Assembly: GCF_002221525.1 (NCBI RefSeq)
Contig: NZ_CP011029.1
Coordinates: 62,001 to 126,000, forward strand
DNA length: 64,000 bases
Reading direction: 5' to 3'
Source of the DNA: Pseudoalteromonas espejiana DSM 9414
GTDB taxonomy: Bacteria; Pseudomonadota; Gammaproteobacteria; Enterobacterales; Alteromonadaceae
In this document: piece by piece, positions 45,901 through 54,845 of the stretch
Numbering within the stretch: position 1 is the first letter of the stretch
How the letters are laid out: each line of letters starts with the position of its first letter
Translations under genes and position numbers: made by a program
The notes under the pieces: model-generated
What the model saw: only the letters and a program-made list of their open reading frames with translations
The model's database searches: none
What the model was told of the DNA's origin: nothing

Positions 45901-48001
45901 ACCACATGCGGTTATCAGCCACAGCTTGGTTGTATGCAAAACCGTCTGTTGCATGCCAAACAAATGGTAATAAGCCTTCGGCATTTAAACGTTTGATTGT
46001 AGCTTTAGGTAACGTATTAAAACTACTGTCGTTGTCGTCACAGGCACGTGTAACCAACTGCGCAAAATAAGCGAGTGTTAGTGGGTGAAGCGGTGTTATG
46101 TATTCTTGCTCTTCAAATTCAGCAATACCTATATTTACCAGCATATTAGATTGCGGTGATAACAGCGATTTGGTTTCTAACTTAGCAATGTGAGCTAAAT
46201 AGCTTTCAACCACTTTATTTGTCAAGCTCAAGAAGTCAGCGCCCCAAGAGCAAGTGCTTATAAGCGCTTTTCGCTCGTCCAGGTAATCAAAAAGTGAGCT
46301 ATAAGTTGCAAATAAATCTGGAAATGCGCTTTCAATATTTTCTAATGTAACTTCTGGTCTACCAGCAGTTTGTGTTGCAAGTATGCGCTCATCTTGTAGT
46401 TTTGCTTCCCAATTTAATAGATTTTTACGCATACCGGTTGGGTTTAAGTCTTTCCCGTCAATAACCACCTTTTCTTTAGCGCGATTGTATAAGCCATTGA
46501 AATTATCATTGTATAGACGGTTGAACAGGTTGGTATCAAGCACTAGAGGTAGGCTTAATGTATCTGAAGAAACAGCACCATCTACTTCAAAATTAAGTAC
46601 ATGCGATCCACTTTGAACTGCAAAGGTTAGTGTGTCTGTTTCATTGGCAAACTGTGCAAAATCGACAACCTGTGTTTGGTCAACTAGGAAAGTTTGGTTT
46701 GATTGCGTAACTTTAGCCGGAGTTCCTTGTTCAGCAATCTGTAAAACACCTGCATTTGTTTGCAAAGTTATAAGCTGCTTACGTGGTACGAGTAAAAAAC
46801 TATCGGCTAAATCATCAAGATAAAAAGCGCCCTTTGGAATAACTAACACTCTATACTTAAAGCGTTCTTGTGGCTTTTCTCTTTTAAAATCAACACTAAA
46901 ATAAAGCGGTTGATTATTAAACGTTCCCGAAATTTCAGCAATACTACGCTTTTGCGAACGGTTGTTTACATCAAGGGTAATTTCTTCTTTAGTGTGCTGT
47001 AGTTTTAATTCATTTTTTTGAATTTTACCGCCCACAAAACTTGCTTCAATTTTAAAGTCAGTTTTATCTGCGGGCATTTGAATGATTAAATGGCGCTCTT
47101 TTTTGTTTTCGCGCGCTATAAAGTCTACATCAGTAATTGTTTCACTTTCAAATGACAGTAGGTTTTCTTTATTGTCTCGGCGCTCTTTTATAATTGCGCC
47201 AAAGTCGAGCTCTTCCCAATTTTGACCATCTGCAAAATGAGTATTCACAAATTTTTCGCTAAGATCTAAATCGCCCAGCTTTTCAACAAGCTCTTGTGGG
47301 TACTTTTCAACTATCTCACTAATATTGCTATATAACTGGTGATTTTGTGACAAACGTTTATCTATTTGGTCTGTATCATCCCAGCTCACAATAGTTTTGT
47401 CGTTAAAAAGACCTAGCTCACTAAATTGAATAATCCCATCTTCCAGCGCATCATAAAGCTCAGTAAAACCAAACATGGTTGCGCCGTCTTCGATAATTAG
47501 TTTAAAGCGATGATCGAGCAGGCACTGCGATACTTTATCAGTACCGCTTATTGACGAAATAAGCTCACTTAGTGATTTTTTTATTGTTGAGGGGTGCCAA
47601 ACTTCACCAGCTTTACCTAAATCACGTGCTGAATTAATTAGTGTATCTAAATAAGAGTTGTGGATAACGAGTAATGCGCAGTCTTTTAAAGGGCCGTCTT
47701 GCGCTGATACTAGATCGCGTAAATGCGAGATAAAGTTTTCACTCAGCCCTTGTGCGCTTTCGCTATGTACAACAGGTATTAACGTAGTTTTACCAAAAGT
47801 AATAGCAGGCAGCGTTTGGTTTATGTCATTAGTTTTTAATGCAACACTTGTATCTGCCTTATTAAGCGTTGCCTGATAAAGCTTTAAGCTATTGTCGCTA
47901 TCCGGTGAGCGAAACTGAAAGCGGCTTTCACCTTCAAAACCTTTAGTTGCCCACTGGCAAAAGTGTTCAACTAAAAAGTCTTCATATAGTTTTTTTGACA
48001 T
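42950..48001 (-). CDS. dptH: Phosphorothioation-dependent restriction protein DptH
   Basis: A 1683-residue protein of the Dnd restriction arm, which attacks DNA lacking phosphorothioates. The long N-terminal part is poorly characterised. A motif PLEVKIGKKR near residue 1100, after a DVLFVGF strand, looks like the ExK core of a PD-(D/E)XK nuclease. A HerA/FtsK-like ATPase follows: Walker A GTMGTGKTQ (about 1340) and Walker B LVLVDEADNF (about 1565). Start ATG 48001 is chosen over 48022 because GGAG lies 9 nt upstream. It overlaps dptG by 20 nt. Confidence 0.93.
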   Translation of the reverse strand: MSKKLYEDFLVEHFCQWATKGFEGESRFQFRSPDSDNSLKLYQATLNKADTSVALKTNDINQTLPAITFGKTTLIPVVHSESAQGLSENFISHLRDLVSAQDGPLKDCALLVIHNSYLDTLINSARDLGKAGEVWHPSTIKKSLSELISSISGTDKVSQCLLDHRFKLIIEDGATMFGFTELYDALEDGIIQFSELGLFNDKTIVSWDDTDQIDKRLSQNHQLYSNISEIVEKYPQELVEKLGDLDLSEKFVNTHFADGQNWEELDFGAIIKERRDNKENLLSFESETITDVDFIARENKKERHLIIQMPADKTDFKIEASFVGGKIQKNELKLQHTKEEITLDVNNRSQKRSIAEISGTFNNQPLYFSVDFKREKPQERFKYRVLVIPKGAFYLDDLADSFLLVPRKQLITLQTNAGVLQIAEQGTPAKVTQSNQTFLVDQTQVVDFAQFANETDTLTFAVQSGSHVLNFEVDGAVSSDTLSLPLVLDTNLFNRLYNDNFNGLYNRAKEKVVIDGKDLNPTGMRKNLLNWEAKLQDERILATQTAGRPEVTLENIESAFPDLFATYSSLFDYLDERKALISTCSWGADFLSLTNKVVESYLAHIAKLETKSLLSPQSNMLVNIGIAEFEEQEYITPLHPLTLAYFAQLVTRACDDNDSSFNTLPKATIKRLNAEGLLPFVWHATDGFAYNQAVADNRMWCKLVSNKKAALEYVRPLVRQKTSEFTKAFDVLFDKGSKETVYINSINNGNNTALFLGLVDYLKKKSPDEANRIHVNIYDKSLQRTYFDDFADAPSYDELKDLAELSSEKDKADAIADMLKNRITYSKFKLNAQEPTFNYAHISFVRNDTTVEPVPVDVLTEKTGVACHGLLAGETAYQEQNTYFTTFGLNKLDVESKATLKLSSQFNSLAKAAWCGQKYETSNGLGLKVAGQLSELLDGVYENSVWTVIIDPKVTLEFFKGQKDAVLIHYSDNFTNSANYDAITVTKRRDLYDQVLSQGIKGLIDEFNAFNGEWLLKMITSNDNDRKEKKSIIGAYKYVNCLLHQSDITWVPMSVAEMLRVAGNIGLKMSDSDFSRYSQNVKSGAISDDVLFVGFKGSNMYLLPLEVKIGKKRTHGKGIQQAKELKRYLVENLFGRDDLAGHLYRGLFIRQVLMQVDKFELYKVYESDYFNELQSNREWWLQGDYQVADLADYPQGFMMAFFENADFAKEEYTVEDDILQIILPSANLNRFISTPLQTLLSNIQSSELCYIPEQYILEGEAVNKSSVTPIKPIEKIDLDKPKPVDEVLPKVAEDAATSIVAKPTSTNSLKVLVGHVIQNNEPVYWEPTNTAKFMNTNSGIIGTMGTGKTQCTKSVVTQLYRNQHNNVDGKPIGILIFDYKSDYIDDKFINATNAKKYKLFKLPYNPLSLFGDTPMLPIHTAAGFSQTMSKAYGLGPKQQLKLENIILDAYNLAGISSENPSTWTKPAPTIEDIWQLFLNQEKVEEDSLYAALSKLARFKIFEDQPEKMTSLYELIDGITVIELAGYPSEIQNLIVALTLDLFYSQMQKQGKPEVQGDFRQVTKLVLVDEADNFMSQNFPSLRKILKEGREYGVGVILSTQDITHFKTSENDYSAYILSWIVHRVAQIKTQDIKGIFNKDDKSEQELLMKNIRELEKHTSLYIDGEKQIKRIKDKAFWELLNDE

Positions 48002-49280
48002 AAACTGCATCTCCGCTATCACTCATTCTTTCTACATTACCCATTCTTTCAAACAAATCTATCAAGCATTCTTCACTGCTTTTATCAAAAAATACACCGC
48101 GTTTTTGAAACTCAATTAACAGCTCATGGAGCCTTAACTTTTCGCCTTCACCTATACATAAATTTGTGAGCAACAGTAGGTAGTCTTGGTTTAGTACTAA
48201 AAAAGATCCTGCTCGGCGGCGGTTTTGTTCGAACGGCTTAATTAAGGTTTCGCGGGTGGCTTTAACAAAATTATTAAAAGCCGTTTCACGCGTGGCACCT
48301 TTTTTAAACTGTTCAGTAAAAAGTTTGGCTAAATTACTAATTGCTTCACTCGGCGTCGCCGCTTGGCATTGTTGGCTAGTTAAGTTTCTATCAGTATGAA
48401 ATTCGGCAGCATAATTGTTTAAAGCATCAATATCAGTATCAGAGAGCTCTTCAAATAATTGCCATAGAGGACTTATCGTTGTTTTTGCATCTTGTAGGCT
48501 TTCGTTTAGAGCCAAATATGGAAACAATGAATAACTAGATTCAATAACTTGCTTGTGCCCGTGTAATTGCAATTTAGTGCGCTCTTTACTCGCTTTTTCA
48601 CTATCTAAAATAAAGTAACATGGCTTTATTTCAGGCCTTTGAGCCCACCCTTTTATATTGAGTGATAGTTGCGCAGTATATAAAAAACCATATAGCTTTA
48701 AAAAGGCCTTAATATTATGTAAAAAGTGCTCGGGGTAGCTAACTAAGAATTTAAGATCTTGCTGAAATTGCTCTGATAAGGAAGGGAGATAAGCAATATG
48801 TTGTTTCCGAACTTTTTGGTTTTTATTACTAACAAGTGGCGAGTCAAAAACCTTTTTCACTTCTTGCTCTAAAAAATTAAGCTGAGCTTTTGGTGCATCA
48901 GTGACCTCAACATCACCCATTAAGCTATTAAATAATGACGTAAGCCGCTCATCACCTGAGTTACTTGTATCAGGGTTTAGCACTTTTAAGGCTTGCATCT
49001 CAGGGGCTATATTTAATACTTGCTCATTATCAAAATACATTTTTTCGATAACATGCCAAAACGGTTCACCGTCTAACTTATCAGTAAAGTGCGTTTTACA
49101 TAGTTTTTTAAAGTCGTCGAGTGATTCTATGTTTTTTTCAAGTTTAAGACTGTGTAAAGATTTAATGAAAAAGCCAACTACAGTTTCCCAGTCATACTTA
49201 TTGTTAGCGCTATTCGCTGAAACAGGGAAATAACTAGCAGCACTATTATTTTTTGGCTTTAATTGTTCTAATAATGGCAT
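47982..49280 (-). CDS. dptG: Phosphorothioation-dependent restriction protein DptG
   Basis: A 432-residue, predominantly helical protein placed between dptF and dptH, matching DptG in size and order. It has no recognisable catalytic motif; it is thought to be a structural partner of the DptFGH complex. It starts 3 nt after dptF and its end overlaps the dptH start by 20 nt. Identification leans on operon order as much as on sequence. Confidence 0.88.
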   Translation of the reverse strand: MPLLEQLKPKNNSAASYFPVSANSANNKYDWETVVGFFIKSLHSLKLEKNIESLDDFKKLCKTHFTDKLDGEPFWHVIEKMYFDNEQVLNIAPEMQALKVLNPDTSNSGDERLTSLFNSLMGDVEVTDAPKAQLNFLEQEVKKVFDSPLVSNKNQKVRKQHIAYLPSLSEQFQQDLKFLVSYPEHFLHNIKAFLKLYGFLYTAQLSLNIKGWAQRPEIKPCYFILDSEKASKERTKLQLHGHKQVIESSYSLFPYLALNESLQDAKTTISPLWQLFEELSDTDIDALNNYAAEFHTDRNLTSQQCQAATPSEAISNLAKLFTEQFKKGATRETAFNNFVKATRETLIKPFEQNRRRAGSFLVLNQDYLLLLTNLCIGEGEKLRLHELLIEFQKRGVFFDKSSEECLIDLFERMGNVERMSDSGDAVYVKKTI

Positions 49281-49283
49281 TTA

Positions 49284-50876
49284 CTAACCCTCACTAACCA
49301 TAATGTCTTCATCATCAAGTTCTAGATGATATTTACCATCTACACCTGTAATGATTATTTCTTTGGCGGCCTTTGCTTGCTGTACGATTTCTGCGGCTAA
49401 TTCATCTAGCAGTATTACTGAATTTTTGTCATGCTTATTAGGCCGATAACCATTGTTGATATTAATTAGTAACGACAAAAGGTTAATATTTATTGGCAGC
49501 TTGAATTTTTTATCTTGCAGCTTTAAATGTGCATTAAATGTTGCACTGCTAGCGGGGGAAGATGCTGCTATAGATTTAGAATCCATTGATAATTCTGCTG
49601 GGGCAGCAATTTGGTAATCTCCGAAATCAGATAATAAAAAGAATTTTTTACCTAACTTTGGCGCGTTACGATTTATGTAGGTACGAATTGCTGAAATTAA
49701 AGTATCTCTATAAAACTCTTTTAAGCTGTTTTTTTGTTTGCTATCGCCACTGTAAGCTCTATGTAGCTGGTAAATAGAAATGTAGCTTTCGATTAGTGAC
49801 TCGCTGAAATCATTAGTAAATTTACGATGATAATTATTAGCGAAATCGTCATACTTAAGTAGGTAAAATAAACGTAAGTACTGAGCACCGGTTTCAATAT
49901 TAGTAATACCTAACTGGTCTAATGCATTTTTGAATATATCAAACTCCTCATCAGGCAAACCAAGATCGTAAGCAAGAATAAAACGATCGACCTCTTTGGT
50001 GCGAAGGTGTGCAGGGTCAAAATTCTCAATTTTATTTGCAAGTTCATTATCTCCACCTGCAAATAAATTATCGAACAAATATCCTTCGCCTAATAAAAGT
50101 TCATGGACGAAATCAAGAAGTGCGCGGGCAGTTAAAAATTGATCTCGCATTAAGCGTGCTTTAAATAACAGATCTATAATAACTTTTTGAACAGAAGGTA
50201 GGCTGAGTAATTCGAAATTCGCTATCAAGCGTAACGTTAACGGATCGTTTTGTTGTAACTTTTCTTTTTCGACAAGTTGACGAATAATATTGTTATCTTG
50301 CTGTGTGATTCGCTCTAATATTTTTTTTGCAAAATCACATTTGTAGCCATCTTCACCTATTTCAAACTTTGGATAGTCTTCAAAGTTAATAAAAATAGCA
50401 GTGCCATCTTGGGTATTTTTATTTTTAAGATATTTACTAATTTTGCTACGTATTAATTGATTTTGACCTTCTTCAGCATAGTTGCCTAACATACCTGCGT
50501 TGATGCCGACAACTAGGGGAGTACTTGAAGCCTCAAACTCATTAAATACTTTATCTAATGTTTGAATTGCAGTGCCGTGGGGGTCAAAGCTATGGGTAGC
50601 GTCTAAATGGAATTTTACTCTCGCCCCAAAGTTAACTTTAGCTTTAGTCAATAACTCTGATTTACCATCGCCACTACTACCGCATAAAAACAAGATTTTT
50701 TTATCGTTTGCACCAAAAGACGAGATGACTTTGTTTACCGCAGCTTCGATTGGCATCTGAATATACAAGAATGACTTTACATCATCCAAAATATTTTGAT
50801 TTGTAGCGCTGCGCTCAGTAGATACAGCATAAGGAGATGACTTTGATAAGACGCTGAGGGCTTCTTTCAACCGCAT
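49284..50876 (-). CDS. dptF: Phosphorothioation-dependent restriction protein DptF
   Basis: A 530-residue P-loop ATPase. Walker A GSSGDGKSE is at residues 66-74 (FLCGSSGDGKSELL); a Walker B-like hydrophobic strand follows around residue 120-130. It is the first gene of the leftward dptF-G-H operon and works with DptG and DptH in restriction of unmodified DNA. Its promoter should lie in 50877-51000, where an inverted repeat (50936-50957) is found. The protein is of full family length. Confidence 0.93.
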   Translation of the reverse strand: MRLKEALSVLSKSSPYAVSTERSATNQNILDDVKSFLYIQMPIEAAVNKVISSFGANDKKILFLCGSSGDGKSELLTKAKVNFGARVKFHLDATHSFDPHGTAIQTLDKVFNEFEASSTPLVVGINAGMLGNYAEEGQNQLIRSKISKYLKNKNTQDGTAIFINFEDYPKFEIGEDGYKCDFAKKILERITQQDNNIIRQLVEKEKLQQNDPLTLRLIANFELLSLPSVQKVIIDLLFKARLMRDQFLTARALLDFVHELLLGEGYLFDNLFAGGDNELANKIENFDPAHLRTKEVDRFILAYDLGLPDEEFDIFKNALDQLGITNIETGAQYLRLFYLLKYDDFANNYHRKFTNDFSESLIESYISIYQLHRAYSGDSKQKNSLKEFYRDTLISAIRTYINRNAPKLGKKFFLLSDFGDYQIAAPAELSMDSKSIAASSPASSATFNAHLKLQDKKFKLPININLLSLLININNGYRPNKHDKNSVILLDELAAEIVQQAKAAKEIIITGVDGKYHLELDDEDIMVSEG

Positions 50877-51307
50877 AATAATACTTCCAATACAGAACGG
50901 CTTTATAAAACCGCTCCTTGGTTTATCTGTTTAAAACTAACTTACTGTTAAGTTAGTATTCATTTAGAAACAATCTACATGATAAAACTTAAAAAATATA
51001 GGCTTATTAGGTAGATGCAGCTTAAAAAAGTACGTAAATATTATTAATTGTTGTGATTGCTTAAATTATAGCTACTTAGTGTTTGTTAATTAAACTTCAT
51101 TAATAATCATGGGGTTAGTTTTTTATTTAAGGGCTATTGCGCTGCGTCGGTTTTTAATACAATTTTGGGTATGGCAATAAACCTACCCGCCACTCTTTTA
51201 AACCATACCTTTTTAGATACATTTTTTTACAACTTTAATGATTCCTTCACCCTTATATGATTTGGCTGGTTTATACTGTTTAAATATCAACTGTTAATAG
51301 GCACACA
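50877..51307. other. 431-nt non-coding boundary of the Dnd island
   Basis: Holds the dptF promoter region with the inverted repeat and a near-palindrome at 50898-50913, then AT-rich DNA up to the next rightward gene. No tRNA, integrase or direct repeat that could mark an attachment site was seen. Confidence 0.5.
50936..50957. promoter_or_regulatory. Inverted repeat upstream of dptF
   Basis: ACTAACTTA and TAAGTTAGT form a perfect 9-bp inverted repeat around CTGT, 60 nt before the dptF start. Its sequence differs from the dndB palindrome, so a different regulator (or none) may act here. Confidence 0.5.
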
Positions 51308-52045
51308 ATGAAAATTATAAAAAGCTTATGTTTGTATTTAGCTTTTAGCGCCTGTGGTGGTGCCTTAGCTTGCGATAAGCTGCTTAAAGTGGCTTCGCAT
51401 GATGCTTTTTGGCCTCCGTATGTAATTGGTACTAATGGGGTTATGCAGGGTAAAGAGGTTGATGCTTTAGGGATTATTTTTAACGGTTCGCCATTTTGTT
51501 TTGATGTTAAATTGTTGCCAAATTCTAAACGGGCATTAAGTGAGCTAAGGCATGGCCGGTTTGAGCTTATTTGGGCGGCAAGTTATACCGATTACCGTGC
51601 GCAATTTGCGCATTACACTACGAGTTACCGTACCGAGGTTATGCGTTTATACGAAAACGCTAATAACCCTCATGAGGTAACTAGCCTTGCCGATATTTTT
51701 GCTAAAGGGTATGTGGTTGGTGCTAATTTTGGTAGTTATTATGGCGAGGAGTTTGAGCGTTTTAAAACCACCCATAAAAGCCAAATTATGTATACCAGTG
51801 CGGCTACTAAGCGTTTTGAAATGCTTAACAAGCAGCGTATTGATTTTGCAGTAGACGACGAACTAGTTGGGGCGCATTTTAGTAAAAAAGTTAGCAATAT
51901 TAAGGCGGTTGAAAATATTGGCTACGTGAATAAAAGCGATATTCACTTTTTACTCAGCAAAAAAATAATTACTCCAGCAGAGCTTAAAACAATTAACCAA
52001 CTAATAAACAGTAATAAAGCGGAGTTAAATGCGTTATTTGAATAG
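51308..52045 (+). CDS. Periplasmic solute-binding-type protein (SBP family 3)
   Basis: A 245-residue protein with a signal peptide (cleavage near ALA-C, about residue 21) and the family-3 binding-protein fold: LKVASHDAFWPPYVI at the mature N-terminus and GRFELIWAASYTDYRAQFAHYTTSYRTEV, the region that binds the amino acid-like ligand. It has no ABC partners beside it, so it may be a receptor rather than a transporter part. It is followed by a paralogue 25 nt downstream. Confidence 0.8.
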   Translation: MKIIKSLCLYLAFSACGGALACDKLLKVASHDAFWPPYVIGTNGVMQGKEVDALGIIFNGSPFCFDVKLLPNSKRALSELRHGRFELIWAASYTDYRAQFAHYTTSYRTEVMRLYENANNPHEVTSLADIFAKGYVVGANFGSYYGEEFERFKTTHKSQIMYTSAATKRFEMLNKQRIDFAVDDELVGAHFSKKVSNIKAVENIGYVNKSDIHFLLSKKIITPAELKTINQLINSNKAELNALFE

Positions 52046-52070
52046 CTATATGTTTTAAGAGAGCAGTGTT

Positions 52071-52820
52071 TTGAAAAGTGTATTTAAACCTATATTGTTG
52101 TGTGTAATTACATTGTTGTTTGCTCAGCAAGCGGCATGGGCATGCAGTAAAACCTTACGTATGGGCACAAACGAGGTTAACTGGGCGCCTTATATTATTA
52201 AACAAGGTAATAAGTTTGTAGGTATTGAAATAGACACTATAAACACCGTTTTTGAGCATTCTAGTTTTTGTGTATCGTGGCATTATTTTCCTAGCTTGTT
52301 ACGCGTACAAGAAGAACTAAAACACGGCCGAATAGACATTACATTTGCAGCAAGCTTTACGGAGCAGCGCGCTCGGTATGCGCACTTTAGTTTGCCTTAT
52401 CGCCAAGAAACCATGTTGCTTTATAAACATACTGCGGCTGCTAGTGTTGATTCGTTAGCGGCTGTGTTTAAAAAAGGCTATAGCGCGGGTGTAAACCGAG
52501 GTAGCTTTTTTGGTGAACAATTTGAGCAATTACGTGCTCAATACCCTGAGCAAGTTGTACTTACGGGCGATGCCAATAAACGCTTTGGTATGCTTAATAA
52601 AAAGCGTGTTGACTACGTAATAGACGACTCTATTGTTGCGCAGTACTTTGCAAAAAAGTACGTAACGGTTGAGCAGGCTAAAAATGTGCCGCCAGTTAAT
52701 GTTAACGGTGTGCACTTTATGATGAGTAAAAAGTCGGTTTCGGTTAGTGATGTTGCCGCTGTTAATGCACTTATTAAAAAAAACCAAGCCGCTATTGCAG
52801 CTATTTATGGTGCTATTTAG
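52071..52820 (+). CDS. Periplasmic solute-binding-type protein, paralogue of the preceding gene
   Basis: A 249-residue protein that starts at a TTG (AGAGAG upstream) and has a signal peptide ending WA-C. LRMGTNEVNWAPYIIKQGN and GRIDITFAASFTEQRARYAHFSLPYRQET align with the corresponding parts of its neighbour, so the pair is a tandem duplication that has diverged. Both keep a DSIVAQYF/DELVGAHF-type segment. The ligand may differ between the two. No permease or ATPase gene is near. Confidence 0.8.
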   Translation: MKSVFKPILLCVITLLFAQQAAWACSKTLRMGTNEVNWAPYIIKQGNKFVGIEIDTINTVFEHSSFCVSWHYFPSLLRVQEELKHGRIDITFAASFTEQRARYAHFSLPYRQETMLLYKHTAAASVDSLAAVFKKGYSAGVNRGSFFGEQFEQLRAQYPEQVVLTGDANKRFGMLNKKRVDYVIDDSIVAQYFAKKYVTVEQAKNVPPVNVNGVHFMMSKKSVSVSDVAAVNALIKKNQAAIAAIYGAI

Positions 52821-52988
52821 TTAAAACCGCGCTTTGTGCGCTGCCCTTCAAATTGGTTGCCTTTTACCTTTCAATCCCCTTGGGGGATCTGTATAATTCG
52901 CCAGCTTATTTACCCCCTATTGCTTGGTCTTGTTTGTGGCGATGTTGCTACAGTGCGTCCCTGTCAGTATTAATCTAGGACTACTCTT

Positions 52989-54587
52989 TTGATCTCCACC
53001 GCAAATATCACTATGCAATTTGGCGCAGAGCCGTTGTTTGAAAACATTTCAGCTAAATTTGGTAACGGTAACCGTTACGGTTTAATTGGTGCTAACGGCT
53101 GTGGTAAGTCGACCTTTATGAAAATTTTAAGCGGTGCGCTTGTGCCAAGCTCGGGCAATGTGTCGATTACGCCGGGGTTAAAAGTAGGTAACCTAAGCCA
53201 AGACCAGTTTGCCTTTGAGCAATACAGCGTTGTTGATGCGGTAATTATGGGCGACGTAGAGCTTTGGAAAGTAAAGCAAGAGCGCGACCGTATTTACTCA
53301 TTACCAGAAATGAGCGAAGAAGACGGCATGAAAGTAGCCGACCTTGAAAGCGTTTTTGCCGAAATGGACGGGTACACAGCCGAAAGCCGCGCAGAAGAAA
53401 TTTTGCTAGAAGCAGGCATAGAAAAAGAATTTCATTATGGCTTAATGGCAAACGTTGCCCCAGGTTGGAAACTACGTGTGCTTTTAGCGCAGGCACTGTT
53501 TGCAAACCCAGACATACTGCTACTCGATGAGCCTACCAATAACTTGGATATTCATACCATTACGTGGCTGGCTAATGAGCTAAACAAACGTAAATGCACC
53601 ATGATTATTATTTCTCATGACCGTCACTTTTTAAACTCGGTATGTACACACATGGCCGATATTGATTACGGCGAGCTGCGTATTTACCCAGGTAACTACG
53701 AGAAGTTTTTAGAAGCGGCCGGCCTGCAACGTGAGCAGCTTTTAGCCGAAAACGCTAAAAAGAGCGCCGAGATTGACGAGCTTCAAGACTTTGTTAACCG
53801 TTTTGGTGCTAACGCGTCTAAGGCTAAACAAGCGAGTTCGCGCGCTAAAAAAATGGATAAAATTAAGCTTGATGAAGTTAAAGCCTCAAGCCGTATGAGC
53901 CCGTCACTTAGTTTTGACGAAGGCAAAAAAATGTACCGCCAAGCGCTTGAAGTTAATAAACTTGGCCACGGTTTTGATGGCGAAACATTATTTAGCGGCG
54001 GCGATTTTTTACTAGAAGCGGGCGCTAAGCTTGCGGTAATTGGCGAAAACGGTGTGGGTAAAACAACCTTTTTACGCTGTTTAGTAGACGAGCTTAAAAG
54101 TAATGAAGGCGAAATTAAATGGTCTGAAAATGCGACCTTTGGTTACTGCCCGCAAGACAGCACAAAAGATTTTGATAACGACTTAAGCTTGTTTGATTGG
54201 ATGTCGCAATGGCGTACTGCTAAGCATAACGATTTAATGGTTCGTGGCATGTTAGGGCGTTTATTGTTTACCGCAGACGATTCAAACAAAAAAGCGCGTA
54301 ACTGTTCAGGTGGTGAAAAAAACCGTTTGTTGTTTGGTAAGTTAATGATGCAAGACGTAAACGTACTTGTAATGGACGAGCCAACAAACCACATGGATAT
54401 GGAAGCCATTGAAGCATTAAACAATGCATTAAAAGACTTTGCCGGTACGCTTATTTTTGTAAGCCACGACCGCGAGTTTGTATCGTCGCTTGCTACACGT
54501 ATTATTGATATTAAAGACAAGCAAGTAATTGACTTTCAAGGTACGTTTGACGAATACCTAGCAAGCATAGAAGAGAAAAAAGCATAA
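52989..54587 (+). CDS. ybiT: ABC-F family ATPase YbiT
   Basis: A 532-residue soluble ABC-F protein with two ATPase domains (Walker [10 protein letters not shown] about residues 34-42 and GENGVGKTT about 355-363) and a linker rich in lysine, [17 protein letters not shown]. It follows E. coli YbiT closely through its whole length (for example [20 protein letters not shown]). ABC-F proteins act on ribosomes, often relieving stalls. The start is a TTG at 52989 with AGGA upstream, agreeing with the YbiT N-terminus. A strong terminator follows. Confidence 0.92.
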   Translation: MISTANITMQFGAEPLFENISAKFGNGNRYGLIGANGCGKSTFMKILSGALVPSSGNVSITPGLKVGNLSQDQFAFEQYSVVDAVIMGDVELWKVKQERDRIYSLPEMSEEDGMKVADLESVFAEMDGYTAESRAEEILLEAGIEKEFHYGLMANVAPGWKLRVLLAQALFANPDILLLDEPTNNLDIHTITWLANELNKRKCTMIIISHDRHFLNSVCTHMADIDYGELRIYPGNYEKFLEAAGLQREQLLAENAKKSAEIDELQDFVNRFGANASKAKQASSRAKKMDKIKLDEVKASSRMSPSLSFDEGKKMYRQALEVNKLGHGFDGETLFSGGDFLLEAGAKLAVIGENGVGKTTFLRCLVDELKSNEGEIKWSENATFGYCPQDSTKDFDNDLSLFDWMSQWRTAKHNDLMVRGMLGRLLFTADDSNKKARNCSGGEKNRLLFGKLMMQDVNVLVMDEPTNHMDMEAIEALNNALKDFAGTLIFVSHDREFVSSLATRIIDIKDKQVIDFQGTFDEYLASIEEKKA

Positions 54588-54607
54588 GCTTAGCTTGTGT
54601 TTAAACC

Positions 54608-54636
54608 GTAAAAGGCGCTGATACAGCGCCTTTTTT
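54608..54636 (+). terminator. Rho-independent terminator after ybiT
   Basis: AAAAGGCGCTG / CAGCGCCTTTT stem with a short ATA loop and a run of T, typical of an intrinsic terminator. Confidence 0.9.
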
Positions 54637-54670
54637 GTTTTTAATTATTGTATTTAGAAGCATTGCTTCT

Positions 54671-54845
54671 TGCGTTTGGGTTGTAGGCGCACAACTTGTC
54701 GGCGCGATGGGTGTTAGCCCATAAATTTTGTGTATGTTAAGTGGAATTAGAAGCTTCGCTTCTCGCGCGAGCAAGCTCAGCGCCTACAGGTGATGTGTTG
54801 CGTTTGGGTTGTAGGCGCACAACTTGTTGGCGCGATGGGTGTTAG
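54671..54845 (+). repeat. Repeat pair C (related to arrays A and B)
   Basis: Two copies of a 47-bp phrase beginning TGCGTTTGGGTTGTAGGCG at 54671 and 54799, with one base difference seen. Between them, 54750-54790 is an inverted, decayed copy of the long repeat (GAGCAAGCTCAGCGCCTAC). Confidence 0.8.

Noticed and set aside
33503..50876. BREX, DISARM or Ssp defence system
   Set aside because: DndB/C/D/E motifs and the dptF-G-H order identify Dnd. There is no BrxC, PglZ, DrmA or SspB-like protein.
50877..51307. Attachment site or tRNA at the right edge of the Dnd island
   Set aside because: No tRNA cloverleaf and no direct repeat matching the left edge was found by eye.
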